Of a stretch of DNA of 64,000 bases, positions 35,615 through 45,683 are shown piece after piece. The notes below the pieces were generated by a model. That model saw only the letters and a program-made list of their open reading frames with translations. It was not told where the DNA came from and searched no databases. Origin of the DNA: Brevibacterium antiquum CNRZ 918 (lineage in GTDB: Bacteria > Actinomycetota > Actinomycetes > Actinomycetales > Brevibacteriaceae); NCBI RefSeq assembly GCF_900169145.1, contig NZ_FXZD01000001.1, forward strand, positions 523,208 through 587,207, given 5' to 3'. The position numbers and the translations under genes were made by a program. How positions within the stretch are numbered: the first letter of the stretch is position 1; each line of letters begins with the position of its first letter.

Positions 35615-38600
35615 TCAGTCTTCGCCGATGATGACGAACGAGGTCGGCAACGACTGCTGCTCCGACTCGCTCGTGGGCCGGGCCTTGGCAGCAGGCTTCT
35701 GTCGCGGGGCTGATTTGACCGGTTCGGCTGCAGCCACCTTGGTCGCAGTCTCGGCTCCGATCATCAGTGGGAGCTCGGCTGCAGGTACCTCAGGCTTTTT
35801 CGCCCGGGCAGGTTTTTTCGCCTGCGTCGACTTGTCCTGCGTCGACTCGTCCTGCGCAGGCTTGTCCTGCGTTGGCTCCGACGTTTCCACGGCCTTTGCG
35901 TTGGGCCGTTTCCTGCTGTTGCGGTTGCGGGATCGGCCGGACTTGCCGCTGCCGTTCGAATCGGCAGTCTCGTGGCTCTGCGATTCCTTGGAGGTGTCGG
36001 TGTTCGTCGACGACTCGGTGTCCTTCGACTCCGTCTCGTCCTTCTTCAGCGTGGCCTTGGCAATGGCGGCAACGGCCGAACGCGATGCGTCGTTGGTCGC
36101 GGCGTCGGAGTGGCCATCGGAGTCGTTGGACTTCGACGACGACTTGTTGTCACCGCGACGTTTGCGATCACGTTTGCTGTTCGAGTTGTCGCTCTGTGCG
36201 GACCGATTGCCGTGATGGGCCTTCGAGCCGTCCTCGTCTGAGCCCGGCAGCAGCAGCCCCCGACCGGAAAGATCGGCCCCGGCGCTGACCAGGGACTCCG
36301 CGAGTCCGGTGCCGATGCGCTTACGCGTCATCTGCACGAGACCCAGAGAAGTCACCTCGGCGACCTGATGCTTGGTCCTGTCACGACCCAGGCACTCGAC
36401 GAGACGGCGCACGACAAGGTCCCGATTCGATTCGAGGACCATATCGATGAAGTCGACGACGATGATGCCGCCGATGTCCCGCAGGCGCACCTGGCGGATG
36501 ACTTCTTCGGCCGCTTCCAGGTTGTTGCGGGTCACGGTCTCTTCCAGGTTTCCACCCGAACCGGTGAACTTGCCGGTGTTGACGTCGATGACCGTCATGG
36601 CCTCGGTCCGGTCGATGACCAGCGAACCGCCCGATGGCAGGTTCACGGTGCGCTGCAGCGCCTTCTGTACCTGTTCTTCGACCCGGTAGTGGTCGAAGAT
36701 GTCATCGTCTTCGCTGTAGCGGTGGACGCGATCGAGCAGATCCGGTGCCACAGCCTCGACGTATTCGTGGATGGTGCTCCAGGCGCTGTCGCCGTCGATG
36801 ACCAGAGACGAGAAGTCCTCATTGAAGACATCGCGAATGATCCGCACGATCATGTCCGGCTCGCTGTAGAGGAGCTGAGGGGCCAGCACCTTCGTCGACT
36901 TCGACTTCTTCTCGATGGTCTCCCACCGGTTCGCCAGTCGTTCGACATCTGTGCTCAGCTCTTTGTCTGTAGCGCCTTCGGCCGCGGTGCGCACGATGAC
37001 TCCGTTTGAGTCGCCGACGAGTTCCTTGAGCAGCTTCTTCAATCGGTTGCGCTCGACGTCAGGCAGCTTGCGTGAGATACCTGTCATCGAGTTGCCGGGA
37101 ACGTAGACGAGGAAACGTCCTGGCAGGGAGATCTGGCTGGTCAGACGGGCACCCTTGTGGCCGACGGGGTCCTTGGTGACCTGGACGAGAACAGGGTCGC
37201 CGGGGCTGAGCGCCACCTCGATGCGACGGGCCTTGCCGTCCATGCCGAGAGCGTCCCAGTTGACTTCGCCGGCGTAGAGCACAGCATTGCGGCCCTTGCC
37301 GATGTCAATGAATGCGGCTTCCATGCTGGGAAGCACGTTCTGGACCTTGCCCAGGTAGACGTTGCCGATGAGAGAGGACTGCTGGCGGTTCTCCTTGAGG
37401 TAGTGCTCGACGGTGATCCCGTCTTCCACCACGACCAGCTGCGTCTGCTCTCCGCTTTCGCGCACCAGCATGGTGCGGTCAACGGACTCACGGCGAGCGA
37501 GGAATTCAGCCTCGGTGATGACGGGACGGCGACGGCCGGCCTCCCGGCCTTCCTTGCGACGCTGACGCTTGGCTTCGAGACGAGTCGAGCCCTTCAGCGA
37601 CGTCACCTCATCGTTGTCGGTGCTGCGCGTCCGTGAACGACGGCGACGACGGCGACGCGAACCGTTGTCATCATCATCATCGCTATCGTCATCATCGGAG
37701 TCATTGGACTTCTCCGCCTGGTGGCCGGAGGTCTTGTCGTCAGAGGATTTGGCCTCTGCGGACTTGTTCGAGTCTGCCTGCTGAGTCTTCTTCTCCGACC
37801 GATTGCCGGAGCCGGAATCACGCTTGTGCGAGTGGTTGTCAGACGCATCGTCAGCAGAATCGTCGGATGACGATGCCGAATCCTCGTTGTCGGAATCGCT
37901 GCCATTGTCCTCGCGTCCGCGGGAGCGGCGGCCACGGCCACCGCGGCGACGACGACGGCCACCGGAATCGTTCGAGTCATTGTCGTCGGAGTCCTCGCTC
38001 TTCGCGCGGTTCCTGCCGTCGTCTGCTGATTCGGAGTAATCCGAGTCGTGGTCGTCCTCATCGGTGTCATCAGAATCGTCGGTGTCGTTCTCGGCCCGCA
38101 CGGGCTGAGCCAGTTCCGCCTTGGGCACCTGAAAGATCAGTCCACCATCGTGTGGCACGGCGGACGAGCTGCGCGGGGCAGGAGCAGGGGCGGGCTCAAC
38201 GCTCGGTGCGGCGAACGGATTGCGGGGATCGAATGCAGGGGCCGGGGCTGACGAAGCCTCAACCGCAGCAGTGTGTGCGGATTCGTTGTCATCGGCGTCG
38301 GTGTCATCGGTGTGAGAAGGATCGTTCGCCTCGCTCCCCCGGACACTGTTCGTCGCGGTCTGCCGATCCTCGGCGGGCTCACGGACAACCTGCTCGAATA
38401 CGAGTCCTCTGTTGGCCACGGCATCACGTGCTTTCTTCGGAGCGCTCGGGCTCTGCTTGGGAACGTCCTCGTCCGAGTTGTCATCGCTCGGCTCGGTAAT
38501 GCGAAGAGACTCCGCAGCCTCGGCGATGTTGTCGAGCTTCGCTCTGATGCTCTCGTCGACATCCTCATGAGAGGAGTCGGAAGTGTTCACCGACTGCTGC

Positions 38601-38665
38601 AGATTGGCGAGGTCCGCGAGGATGCCCTCTGTTGTCTCGTTGCCGTCGTTCGACGCGTCATTCAT
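35615..38665 (-). CDS. rne: RNase E/G family endoribonuclease with long acidic N-terminal extension
   Basis: The protein is about 1016 aa from ATG 38665 (GGGAG five bases upstream). Residues 1 to about 400 are low-complexity, rich in Asp, Ser, Asn and Glu, with RRRRGGRGRRSRG-like basic patches that could bind RNA. The catalytic core follows: S1 domain (LIGNVYLGKVQNVLPSMEAAFIDIGKGRNAVLY), 5'-sensor region, and the DNase-I-like site with aspartates in MTVIDVNTGKFTG and GGIIVVDFIDM. After KRIGTGLAESL the expected zinc-link CPxC is absent (VSAGADLSGRG). A second charged tail (about 190 residues) may scaffold a degradosome. It initiates mRNA decay and rRNA maturation. Confidence 0.92.
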   Translation of the reverse strand: MNDASNDGNETTEGILADLANLQQSVNTSDSSHEDVDESIRAKLDNIAEAAESLRITEPSDDNSDEDVPKQSPSAPKKARDAVANRGLVFEQVVREPAEDRQTATNSVRGSEANDPSHTDDTDADDNESAHTAAVEASSAPAPAFDPRNPFAAPSVEPAPAPAPRSSSAVPHDGGLIFQVPKAELAQPVRAENDTDDSDDTDEDDHDSDYSESADDGRNRAKSEDSDDNDSNDSGGRRRRRGGRGRRSRGREDNGSDSDNEDSASSSDDSADDASDNHSHKRDSGSGNRSEKKTQQADSNKSAEAKSSDDKTSGHQAEKSNDSDDDDSDDDDDNGSRRRRRRRSRTRSTDNDEVTSLKGSTRLEAKRQRRKEGREAGRRRPVITEAEFLARRESVDRTMLVRESGEQTQLVVVEDGITVEHYLKENRQQSSLIGNVYLGKVQNVLPSMEAAFIDIGKGRNAVLYAGEVNWDALGMDGKARRIEVALSPGDPVLVQVTKDPVGHKGARLTSQISLPGRFLVYVPGNSMTGISRKLPDVERNRLKKLLKELVGDSNGVIVRTAAEGATDKELSTDVERLANRWETIEKKSKSTKVLAPQLLYSEPDMIVRIIRDVFNEDFSSLVIDGDSAWSTIHEYVEAVAPDLLDRVHRYSEDDDIFDHYRVEEQVQKALQRTVNLPSGGSLVIDRTEAMTVIDVNTGKFTGSGGNLEETVTRNNLEAAEEVIRQVRLRDIGGIIVVDFIDMVLESNRDLVVRRLVECLGRDRTKHQVAEVTSLGLVQMTRKRIGTGLAESLVSAGADLSGRGLLLPGSDEDGSKAHHGNRSAQSDNSNSKRDRKRRGDNKSSSKSNDSDGHSDAATNDASRSAVAAIAKATLKKDETESKDTESSTNTDTSKESQSHETADSNGSGKSGRSRNRNSRKRPNAKAVETSEPTQDKPAQDESTQDKSTQAKKPARAKKPEVPAAELPLMIGAETATKVAAAEPVKSAPRQKPAAKARPTSESEQQSLPTSFVIIGED

Positions 38666-38668
38666 CAT

Positions 38669-39011
38669 TTCTCCCAGACCGAAGGCTCCGTCCACACCCC
38701 ACGGATCTTCGGATCCTTGCATGGTCCAAGTCGGACCGAAACTTGTGGATGGCACCTCCAGCTCGCGCTCAGCGCGTAGGCCTTCGGTGCTGCCTCTTCT
38801 TGGTGTCGACCTGCGAGGTCGTACCCTCGACTCGGTGGAGGCACTTCTCTTGCTCGGTGTGAGAACAAGTATCCGTCCCATCATTATGTCACAGATCAAT
38901 CCGAGTGCTTCTGCCGATCTCAACCGTCTGCGCTGTCCGCCACTTTAGAATTGCGGCGATTCACAGCTGCCCCCGTTTGCTGCGCAGTGTCCGGGGAGGC
39001 ATTCTTGGAGT
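38669..39011. promoter_or_regulatory. 343-bp divergent region: rne leader with hairpins, VKOR promoter
   Basis: No gene is supported here. Three small stems lie on the rne side: 38703-38716 (GGATC-TTCG-GATCC), 38723-38737 (GGTCC...GGACC) and 38807-38821 (CGACCT-GCG-AGGTCG). An ATTATG at 38883-38888 reads CATAAT on the minus strand and is a fair -10 element, which would give a leader of about 210 nt. In other bacteria rne mRNA is controlled through its own 5' leader. This is only a candidate here. Confidence 0.4.
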
Positions 39012-39662
39012 GTGAATACCACAGAGACCCTTCCTGACGACGACATCACCGTGGTGCCGCAGACCCGATCCTGGGTGCTGCGGCCGACGAGTCTCGGCAT
39101 CTTCCTCATCGTCGCATCCGTCGTCGGCTTCTTGGCGTCCTTCGCTCTCGCCGTCGAGAAGTACGAAAAGTTGGAGGACCCGAACACGGTGCTCTCCTGC
39201 GACCTCAACCCGTTCTTCTCCTGCGGATCTGTGATGGAGTATGCGGAGAGTCAACTCTTCGGATTTCCCAATCAACTCCTGGGAATCGGCGCTTTCATTT
39301 TCCCGCTGCTTCTCGGCGTGTTGCTCCTCGCCGGGGCCAAGATCCCGCGGTGGGTCATGGTCGGGCTCAACATCGGCCTCGCCCTCGGCACCGTTCTCGT
39401 CATGTTCCTGTTCTACGTCTCGATCTACAAGATCGGCGTCGGCTGCCCTTGGTGCATGGTGGTGTGGACGGTGACGATCCCGATGTTCGTCGCTGTCACG
39501 GCCCATAATGCTCTTGCCGGCAATTTCGGCGTCGGGATCGCGAAGAATCCGATCGCCAGGGTCCTGTCCAAGGAGAACGTGGCGATCTTCGTTCTATGGA
39601 TGCTCGTCATCGCAGCCTGTATCGTCGTCCAGTTCTGGAACTTCTTCTCGACCCTGATCTGA
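39012..39662 (+). CDS. Vitamin K epoxide reductase (VKOR) family membrane oxidoreductase
   Basis: The 216-aa protein has four or five helices. It carries the quinone-site CPWC in IGVGCPWCMVVW and the loop pair C-x9-C in VLSCDLNPFFSCGSVM with the conserved serine. VKOR passes electrons from a DsbA-like thiol oxidase to quinone and so powers disulfide formation in exported proteins. The start is GTG 39012, with only a weak GGAG nearby. It is divergent from rne, a common place for VKOR in actinobacteria. Confidence 0.9.
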   Translation: MNTTETLPDDDITVVPQTRSWVLRPTSLGIFLIVASVVGFLASFALAVEKYEKLEDPNTVLSCDLNPFFSCGSVMEYAESQLFGFPNQLLGIGAFIFPLLLGVLLLAGAKIPRWVMVGLNIGLALGTVLVMFLFYVSIYKIGVGCPWCMVVWTVTIPMFVAVTAHNALAGNFGVGIAKNPIARVLSKENVAIFVLWMLVIAACIVVQFWNFFSTLI

Positions 39663-39784
39663 GTGGCAGCGGCTCGGCCGCCGCCCTCCTGAACCGGTGC
39701 CCTGCTGAGTGCGGGGAACGGCCGATTCTGCGGGTCTGGGTGCCGGCAGCCTTGAAAGACTGACGACTGAGATGAGAAGACGCG

Positions 39785-39831
39785 GGTGTCCTGCAGCAGA
39801 CTCTTCTGAGGAAGAAATGCTGCAGGGCACC
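39785..39831 (+). terminator. Terminator between VKOR and ndk
   Basis: Arms 39785-39798 and 39818-39831 pair over 14 bp with one G-U; the 19-nt interior can form TCTTC-TGAG-GAAGA. It can serve both convergent genes. Confidence 0.7.
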
Positions 39832-39852
39832 GCGTCTGTGCACTGAGACTTT

Positions 39853-40266
39853 TCAGGCGGGGAACCAGATTCCGATCTCGCGTTCAGCCGATTCGACGGA
39901 ATCGGATCCGTGTACGAGGTTCTTCTGAACCTTCTCGCCCCAGTCGCGGCCAAGATCGCCGCGAATTGTGCCCGGTGCCGCCGCCGTGGGGTCGGTCGCA
40001 CCTGCCAACGAACGGAGCCCGGGGATCACGCCCTGACCGGAGGCGATGATTGAAACGATCGGTCCCTCGGACATGAAGTCGACGAGCGGCTGGTAGAAGG
40101 GTTTGCCTTCATGCTCCGCGTAGTGCGCGGAGAGTTCCTCCGCCGTCGCGGTACGCAGCGACAGTGCGTCGATGGCATATCCCTTGGCTTCGATCCGAGC
40201 GAGGATCTGTCCCACGAGTCCTCGTTCGACACCGTCGGGCTTGATGAGGATGAGAGTGCGTTCCAT
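39853..40266 (-). CDS. ndk: Nucleoside diphosphate kinase
   Basis: Ndk balances nucleoside triphosphates using a phosphohistidine. The 137-aa protein has LILIKPDGVERGLVGQIL near the start and the active-site histidine in NLVHGSDSVESAEREI. It lies downstream of folC and the DUF4233 gene, as in other actinobacteria, with a terminator after it. Confidence 0.96.
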   Translation of the reverse strand: MERTLILIKPDGVERGLVGQILARIEAKGYAIDALSLRTATAEELSAHYAEHEGKPFYQPLVDFMSEGPIVSIIASGQGVIPGLRSLAGATDPTAAAPGTIRGDLGRDWGEKVQKNLVHGSDSVESAEREIGIWFPA

Positions 40267-40348
40267 TCCAGTCCTTTTCGTTTATGCGATGATCGGCGGT
40301 CATAGTTTAGCCGCCGTTGAGTTCATTGATGTCAATCGCCGAGGCGGT

Positions 40349-40714
40349 TCAGGCCCGTTGCGCCACTTCCCTGTCGATCCTTGCCGACCAGTACACCGAC
40401 ACCGCCCACATGATGATGAAGATCGCTGCGACGAAGAACATCGAGGTGATGAGGAAGCCCGAGGCAAGCAGGAGGATCTGAACGACCCAGCCCAGTGCCA
40501 CCCCTGGTCGCTTCTGGCCGATCCGCCGTGGCAGCAGCAGGACCGACGCGATTGCCAGAACTGCAATCACGGATGCGCCGAGGAGCAGCTGTCCCAGGGT
40601 CAGGGATCCAGCCGTCTTGACGGCCAAACCGTAGGCGGTGAGCACTGCGAAGTAGACGATGAAGAGTTCACAGATGAGGATCGAGCCGCACAGGACGGGA
40701 AACTTCGATTTCAT
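40349..40714 (-). CDS. DUF4233 membrane protein
   Basis: The 121-aa protein has four hydrophobic helices and the DUF4233 hallmark RPGVALGWVVQILLLASGF. It begins five bases after folC stops and probably shares its transcript. DUF4233 genes are almost always next to folC in actinobacteria, but their role is unknown. Confidence 0.88.
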   Translation of the reverse strand: MKSKFPVLCGSILICELFIVYFAVLTAYGLAVKTAGSLTLGQLLLGASVIAVLAIASVLLLPRRIGQKRPGVALGWVVQILLLASGFLITSMFFVAAIFIIMWAVSVYWSARIDREVAQRA

Positions 40715-40718
40715 CAGC

Positions 40719-42107
40719 TCATTCCTCCTTGCCGAGCAGCAGACGGGCTTCTGCCACGGTGTGGAGAGACCCGGTGACTACGATCCCTGGGCTCGTCGCC
40801 CCGGAATTGTTCGCCAGGTCGATGGCCTTCATCAGAGCCGCGTTGAGATCCGGTGTCTCGATCACAGAGTCCTCATCCACCCATTCGCGGACAGCCTCGG
40901 CCAGTTCGTGGGCATCCAATGCACGGGAGTTCAGTGCCTCACTGACGACGAACACATCGGCGCTGCGGTGAAGCTCCTCGAGCACGCCGAGGACATCCTT
41001 ATCGGCGAACATCGCCAGAACCATCACGGTGTAGTCGAAGTCGAATGCCTCGGTGATGGTCTCGGCCAGCACGTGGGCGGCGTCGGGGTTGTGCGCCCCG
41101 TCGACGACCACTGCCGGACCTGTCCGGACAAGCTCGGCGCGGCCAGGAGACGTCACATGGGACAGGCCTTCGGCCACTGTGTCCAGTACCAGCGGCTTGT
41201 CCTCATCACTGAGGAACGCCTCCGCCGCGATCAGCGCCAGAGCCGCATTGTGTGCCTGATGGATGCCGTGCAGCGGCAAGAAGATGTCCGTGTAGACATC
41301 TCGGATTCCCTGCACGGTGATGAGCTGTCCGTCGACTGCCCGTGTGCGGTCGAGAAGTCGGAAGCTGCGTTCCTCGGTCAATGCGACAACGTGCCGACGC
41401 TCCACCTCGGCGTCCAAAGCACTCTGCGCCTCTTCGGTCTGTGCACCGATGACAGCAACCGGGTTCGGCGCTGGAGAAGGATCGATACTGCGGTTGAGGA
41501 TTCCAGCCTTGGTGGTCGCGATCTCGGTGAGCGTGTCGCCGAGGAACGCCTGATGATCGAGCCCGATCTTCGTGAAGACACATACCTCTGCATCGGCAAC
41601 GTTCGTCGAATCCCATTCACCGCCCATTCCCACCTCGGTCACGACAACATCGACGGGTGCGTCTGCGAACACAGCGAAAGCCAGGATGGTCAGCGCCTCG
41701 AAGAATGTCAGCCTCCCTCGCCCCTCAGCGACGAGTTCTGCGTCGACGAGGTCGAGCACCGGTGAGATCTCGTCATGAACTCGGACAAAGGTCTCAGCCG
41801 GGACTGGATCACCGTCGACCGAGATCCGCTCAGTCACCGAATGCAGATGCGGACTCGTGAACCGCCCGACCCTCAGGTCGTGAGCGCTCACGATCGAGTC
41901 GATCATTCGCGCGGTCGAGGTTTTGCCGTTCGTTCCGGTGACCGTGATCGTTGGTGCCGCCCGATGGATGTCACCGAGAAGCTCACAGGCACGACGGGTC
42001 GCATCGAGTCGGACCTCGACCTGGGTCTCCCCCGCTCGCGCCAGCAGTGCTGCGTAGACGCGGACCAGCTGGGACTGCGAATTCTCCTCGCGCTCGTCCG
42101 TGCTCAT
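40719..42107 (-). CDS. folC: Folylpolyglutamate synthase / dihydrofolate synthase
   Basis: FolC adds glutamate to dihydropteroate and folates. The 462-aa Mur-ligase-like protein has the P-loop [14 protein letters not shown], the metal-site [29 protein letters not shown] and [17 protein letters not shown]. Its ATG overlaps the ileS stop (ATGA), so it is co-translated with ileS. Confidence 0.95.
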   Translation of the reverse strand: MSTDEREENSQSQLVRVYAALLARAGETQVEVRLDATRRACELLGDIHRAAPTITVTGTNGKTSTARMIDSIVSAHDLRVGRFTSPHLHSVTERISVDGDPVPAETFVRVHDEISPVLDLVDAELVAEGRGRLTFFEALTILAFAVFADAPVDVVVTEVGMGGEWDSTNVADAEVCVFTKIGLDHQAFLGDTLTEIATTKAGILNRSIDPSPAPNPVAVIGAQTEEAQSALDAEVERRHVVALTEERSFRLLDRTRAVDGQLITVQGIRDVYTDIFLPLHGIHQAHNAALALIAAEAFLSDEDKPLVLDTVAEGLSHVTSPGRAELVRTGPAVVVDGAHNPDAAHVLAETITEAFDFDYTVMVLAMFADKDVLGVLEELHRSADVFVVSEALNSRALDAHELAEAVREWVDEDSVIETPDLNAALMKAIDLANNSGATSPGIVVTGSLHTVAEARLLLGKEE

Positions 42108-45100
42108 GCTCGGCTCACAGCGAATCGTGTTCCGGCCGGCAGTTCTTCGGGGGTGAAGACCTGCCCGTCAGCGTCAACCTCAGCGAAGTCGATTGAGGTG
42201 GCCAGCGTCTCGCCGGCAATGAGCTCCCGATGGGCTCTCAGCGCGGTTGCCAAATCGGTCTCCGCTTCGATGACGACCGTGATCCGATCGGAGATGTGCA
42301 GGTCCAGCTGTTTACGGATTCCCTGGATGGCACGGACCGTGTCACGAGCGACGCCTTCGGCCTCGAGCTCCGGGGTGACACGCGTGTCGAGCGCCAGGAA
42401 ACCGGAATCGAGCGCGGCCAGCTCCATCCCCTCTGTGCCGGATTCGGCCACGGACTCCAGGGTGTACTCGCCATCGACCAGGTCGATTCCGCCGCTGGTC
42501 ACCGAGCCGTCGTCGGCGACTGACCAATCTCCGGTCTTCGAAGCCTTGATCACCTGCTGCACCTGCTTGCCCAACCTGGGTCCTGCGGCGCGGGCATTGA
42601 TCACAAGGCTCTGGGACAAAGAGAATCCTGCAGCTTCCGCCTCGGCGACGTCGAGCACTTCGACCTCACGGACGTTGAGCTCATCGGAGATGATGCCGGT
42701 GAACTCGCTGCCCAGGTCAGTGTCATCGGCGACGGTGAGCTTGGCCAGGGGAAGGCGCACCCGCAGCTTGTTGGCCTTGCGCACGGAGGACGCGGTTGAG
42801 CAGATGTCGCGGGTCAGGTCCATTGCGGACACGAGCTCGTCATCGGCGGGGAACTGACTCGCATCGGGGTAATCGGCTAGGTGGACCGACCGCTTCCCGG
42901 TGAGTCCGCGGTAGATCTCCTCGACGGTGAATGGCAGCAGCGGCGCGGCGACTCGGCAGAACGCTTCGAGACAGGTGTAGAACACATCGAACGATTCGTG
43001 GGCCGCCTCGGTCCCGTCCCAGAAGCGGCGACGGGAACGGCGCACGTACCAATTGGTGAGCATGTCGAGGTAGCTGCGCACGAGCTCGCAGGCCGCCCAG
43101 ATATCGAGGCCCTCCATGGCGTCTGCGTACTCTGCGATCAGGTCATGGGTCTTGGCCAGCAGATACCGATCGAGCACCTGGCTCGAATCGTAGCGGGCTT
43201 CGGCCTGGTACCCGGCCTTCTCTCCGTCTGCACCGTCTGCGGTGTTGGAATACGTGGCGAAGAACTGCCAGGTGTTCCACAGCGGGAGAACGACCTGTCG
43301 CACTCCATCACGGATACCCTGCTCTGTCACGACGAGGTTACCGCCGCGCAGGATGGACGAGGCCATGAGGAACCAGCGCATCGCATCGGAGCCGTCACGG
43401 TCGAAGACCTCGTTGACGTCAGGATAGTTGCGCAGAGACTTCGACATCTTCTGTCCATCAGAGCCCAACACGATGCCGTGGGAGATGCAGTTGGTGAAGG
43501 CAGGACGGTCGAAGATGGCTGTCGAGAGCACGTGCAGGAGATAGAACCAGCCGCGAGTCTGTCCGACATATTCGACGATGAAGTCGGCGGGGAAATGGTT
43601 GTCGAACCATTCCGAGTTCTCGAACGGATAGTGGACCTGAGCGTAGCTCATGGATCCCGAGTCGAACCAGACGTCGAAGATCTCAGGGATGCGACGCATC
43701 ATCGACGTACCCGTCGGATCGTCAGGGTTGGGCCGGACCAGGTCGTCGACCCAGGGGCGGTGGAGGTCGACTTCACCCTGGTCATTAACCGGCAGACGCC
43801 CGAAGTCGGCCTCGATGTCGGCCAGGGATCCATACACATCGGTGCGCGGATATGCGGGGTCATCGGAGGTCCAGACCGGGATCGGCGAACCCCAGAAGCG
43901 ATTGCGGGAGATCGACCAGTCCCGAGCGTTCTCCAGCCATCTGCCGAACTGTCCGTGCTTGACGTTGTCAGGCACCCAGTTGATCTGCTCGTTGAGTTCG
44001 ACCATGCGGTCCTTGAACTCCGTCACCCGAACGAACCAGGAGGACACGGCGCGGTAGATCAGCGGATTGCGGCAGCGCCAGCAGTGAGGGTAGGAGTGCT
44101 CGTAGGATTCGTGACGGATGAGCAGCGCCGAACGGCCCGCCAGCGGACCGGTGGCGTTGCGCAGGTCCTTGATGATGGCTTTGTTGGCGTCGAAGACCTG
44201 CTGCCCTGCGTAGTCAGCCACTGTGGAGTCGAAGCAGCCGGCGTCGTCAACGGGACGGGCGGCGGTGATGCCATAGGAGTCGGTGAGGTCCTTGTCCTCT
44301 TCACCGAAGGCTGGAGACTGGTGGACGATTCCGGTGCCTTCGTCCGTCGTGACGAAGTCCGCTTCGAGGATGGTGTGCATCCGTTCGCCGAATTCTTCCT
44401 GCCGGCCTTCGAAGTACGGGAAAGCAGGCTCGTATTCGCGCCCGAGGAGTTCACTTCCGGAGAATGTGCGCAGCACTTCGGGGTTCTCCCCCAACTCACG
44501 CTGGTAGGCGCCGAGGCGGGCCTCAGCAAGAATCAGGGTCTTGCCCTGCAGTTCAGGAGCTCCGTCTTCACCAGCGACGACGGCGACCAGCGGGATCTCA
44601 GGGTTGATCGCGACAGCCTGGTTGGACGGAACTGTCCACGGCGTCGTCGTCCAGATGAGGACCCATTCCTCGGCATCTTTGAGCTTGTAGCCGATGGTCA
44701 CCGCAGGATCCTGGCGCGACTTGTAGACATCGTCGTCCATCCGCAGCTCGTGGTTCGACAGTGGAGTCTGGTCTTTCCAGCAGTAGGGCAGGACGCGGTA
44801 GCCCTCGTAGACGAGGCCCTTGTCCCAGAGCTGTTTGAACGCCCAGATCACGCTTTCCATGTATTCGACGTTGAGTGTCTTGTAGTCGTTCTCGAAGTCC
44901 ACCCACCGGCCCTGGCGGGTGACGTACTCTTCCCATTCCTTCGTGTATTTCAGGACGGAGGAGCGGCAGGTGTCATTGAATGCGGCCAGGCCCATGCCGC
45001 TGATCTCTGATTTGTCGGTGATGCCCAACTGACGCTCGGCCTCAAGCTCTGCGGGGAGGCCGTGGGTGTCCCAGCCGAAACGGCGATCGACCTTCTTGCC

Positions 45101-45370
45101 GCGCATGGTCTGGAAGCGTGGGACCACGTCCTTGACGTATCCGGTCAGCAGGTGCCCGTAGTGAGGCAGTCCATTGGCAAAGGGTGGGCCATCATAGAAG
45201 ACGAACTCGTTGTCACCGTTCTGCCCGGCATCACGCTGGTCGATTGACGCCTGAAACGTGTCGTCCTGTTGCCAGTAGGCGAGCACTGCCTCTTCGATGG
45301 CGGGGAAATCTGGCGAGGCACTGAGGCCGAAGGCCGAGGTCGATACCTTGGGATACAACGGTTGCGTCAT
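42104..45370 (-). CDS. ileS: Isoleucyl-tRNA synthetase
   Basis: The 1088-aa class I synthetase has the HIGH motif as [15 protein letters not shown] in [17 protein letters not shown], an editing domain ([13 protein letters not shown]) and the anticodon domain with RRSRRRFWD. Length and C-terminal part fit the larger type-2 IleS. It starts at ATG 45370 after AAAAGG. A T-box leader upstream makes its translation respond to uncharged tRNA-Ile. folC follows by overlap. Confidence 0.96.
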   Translation of the reverse strand: MTQPLYPKVSTSAFGLSASPDFPAIEEAVLAYWQQDDTFQASIDQRDAGQNGDNEFVFYDGPPFANGLPHYGHLLTGYVKDVVPRFQTMRGKKVDRRFGWDTHGLPAELEAERQLGITDKSEISGMGLAAFNDTCRSSVLKYTKEWEEYVTRQGRWVDFENDYKTLNVEYMESVIWAFKQLWDKGLVYEGYRVLPYCWKDQTPLSNHELRMDDDVYKSRQDPAVTIGYKLKDAEEWVLIWTTTPWTVPSNQAVAINPEIPLVAVVAGEDGAPELQGKTLILAEARLGAYQRELGENPEVLRTFSGSELLGREYEPAFPYFEGRQEEFGERMHTILEADFVTTDEGTGIVHQSPAFGEEDKDLTDSYGITAARPVDDAGCFDSTVADYAGQQVFDANKAIIKDLRNATGPLAGRSALLIRHESYEHSYPHCWRCRNPLIYRAVSSWFVRVTEFKDRMVELNEQINWVPDNVKHGQFGRWLENARDWSISRNRFWGSPIPVWTSDDPAYPRTDVYGSLADIEADFGRLPVNDQGEVDLHRPWVDDLVRPNPDDPTGTSMMRRIPEIFDVWFDSGSMSYAQVHYPFENSEWFDNHFPADFIVEYVGQTRGWFYLLHVLSTAIFDRPAFTNCISHGIVLGSDGQKMSKSLRNYPDVNEVFDRDGSDAMRWFLMASSILRGGNLVVTEQGIRDGVRQVVLPLWNTWQFFATYSNTADGADGEKAGYQAEARYDSSQVLDRYLLAKTHDLIAEYADAMEGLDIWAACELVRSYLDMLTNWYVRRSRRRFWDGTEAAHESFDVFYTCLEAFCRVAAPLLPFTVEEIYRGLTGKRSVHLADYPDASQFPADDELVSAMDLTRDICSTASSVRKANKLRVRLPLAKLTVADDTDLGSEFTGIISDELNVREVEVLDVAEAEAAGFSLSQSLVINARAAGPRLGKQVQQVIKASKTGDWSVADDGSVTSGGIDLVDGEYTLESVAESGTEGMELAALDSGFLALDTRVTPELEAEGVARDTVRAIQGIRKQLDLHISDRITVVIEAETDLATALRAHRELIAGETLATSIDFAEVDADGQVFTPEELPAGTRFAVSRA

Positions 45371-45373
45371 GAG

Positions 45374-45608
45374 CGTCCTTTTAAGTCACTGCGGTCACTG
45401 TCACGAGGACGACAAGCCTGCCGCGGTACCACCTCGCTTATCCGCTCTCAACGACTGTCAGATGAGACAGACGATCAACGGATCGCTCATAGCCGGAGTG
45501 ATGACGGGTCCAACCGCCCGGTTCTACTAAGTGCCTTCTGACTTGCCGAAGTCCTCGGCGAGTGACGAACGCACTGTTCTTCCGGATGCTCCCCGGTGAT
45601 GGCCGGAT
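45374..45608 (-). promoter_or_regulatory. ileS T-box riboswitch (translational type)
   Basis: The minus strand contains the T-box core AGCGAGGTGGTACCGCGG (45438-45421); TGGT in the bulge matches a tRNA ending ACCA. Stem I is short, with GGGGAGCATCCGGAAG (around 45594-45579) presenting ATC (45587-45585), an isoleucine codon, as likely specifier. After the core, CGTCCT (45411-45406) is complementary to AGGACG (45379-45374), which covers the ileS ribosome binding site. So without uncharged tRNA-Ile the site is masked, and there is no terminator. Boundaries are approximate. Confidence 0.88.
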
Positions 45609-45683
45609 CTACGCACCCTCAATCGTATACCTTGGCCTGCGGTGTCGACCACTCGACCGTGCGCAAGCGCCTGGCTCCCGAGC

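Noticed and set aside
37600..38100. Repeated short motifs that could suggest a CRISPR-like or minisatellite array
   Set aside because: They are codons for Asp, Ser and Arg runs in the acidic part of RNase E/G, irregular in length and spacing.
42881..45010. A 709-residue plus-strand open frame opposite ileS
   Set aside because: Antisense to a full isoleucyl-tRNA synthetase; high GC keeps this frame open by chance, and no domain is recognisable.
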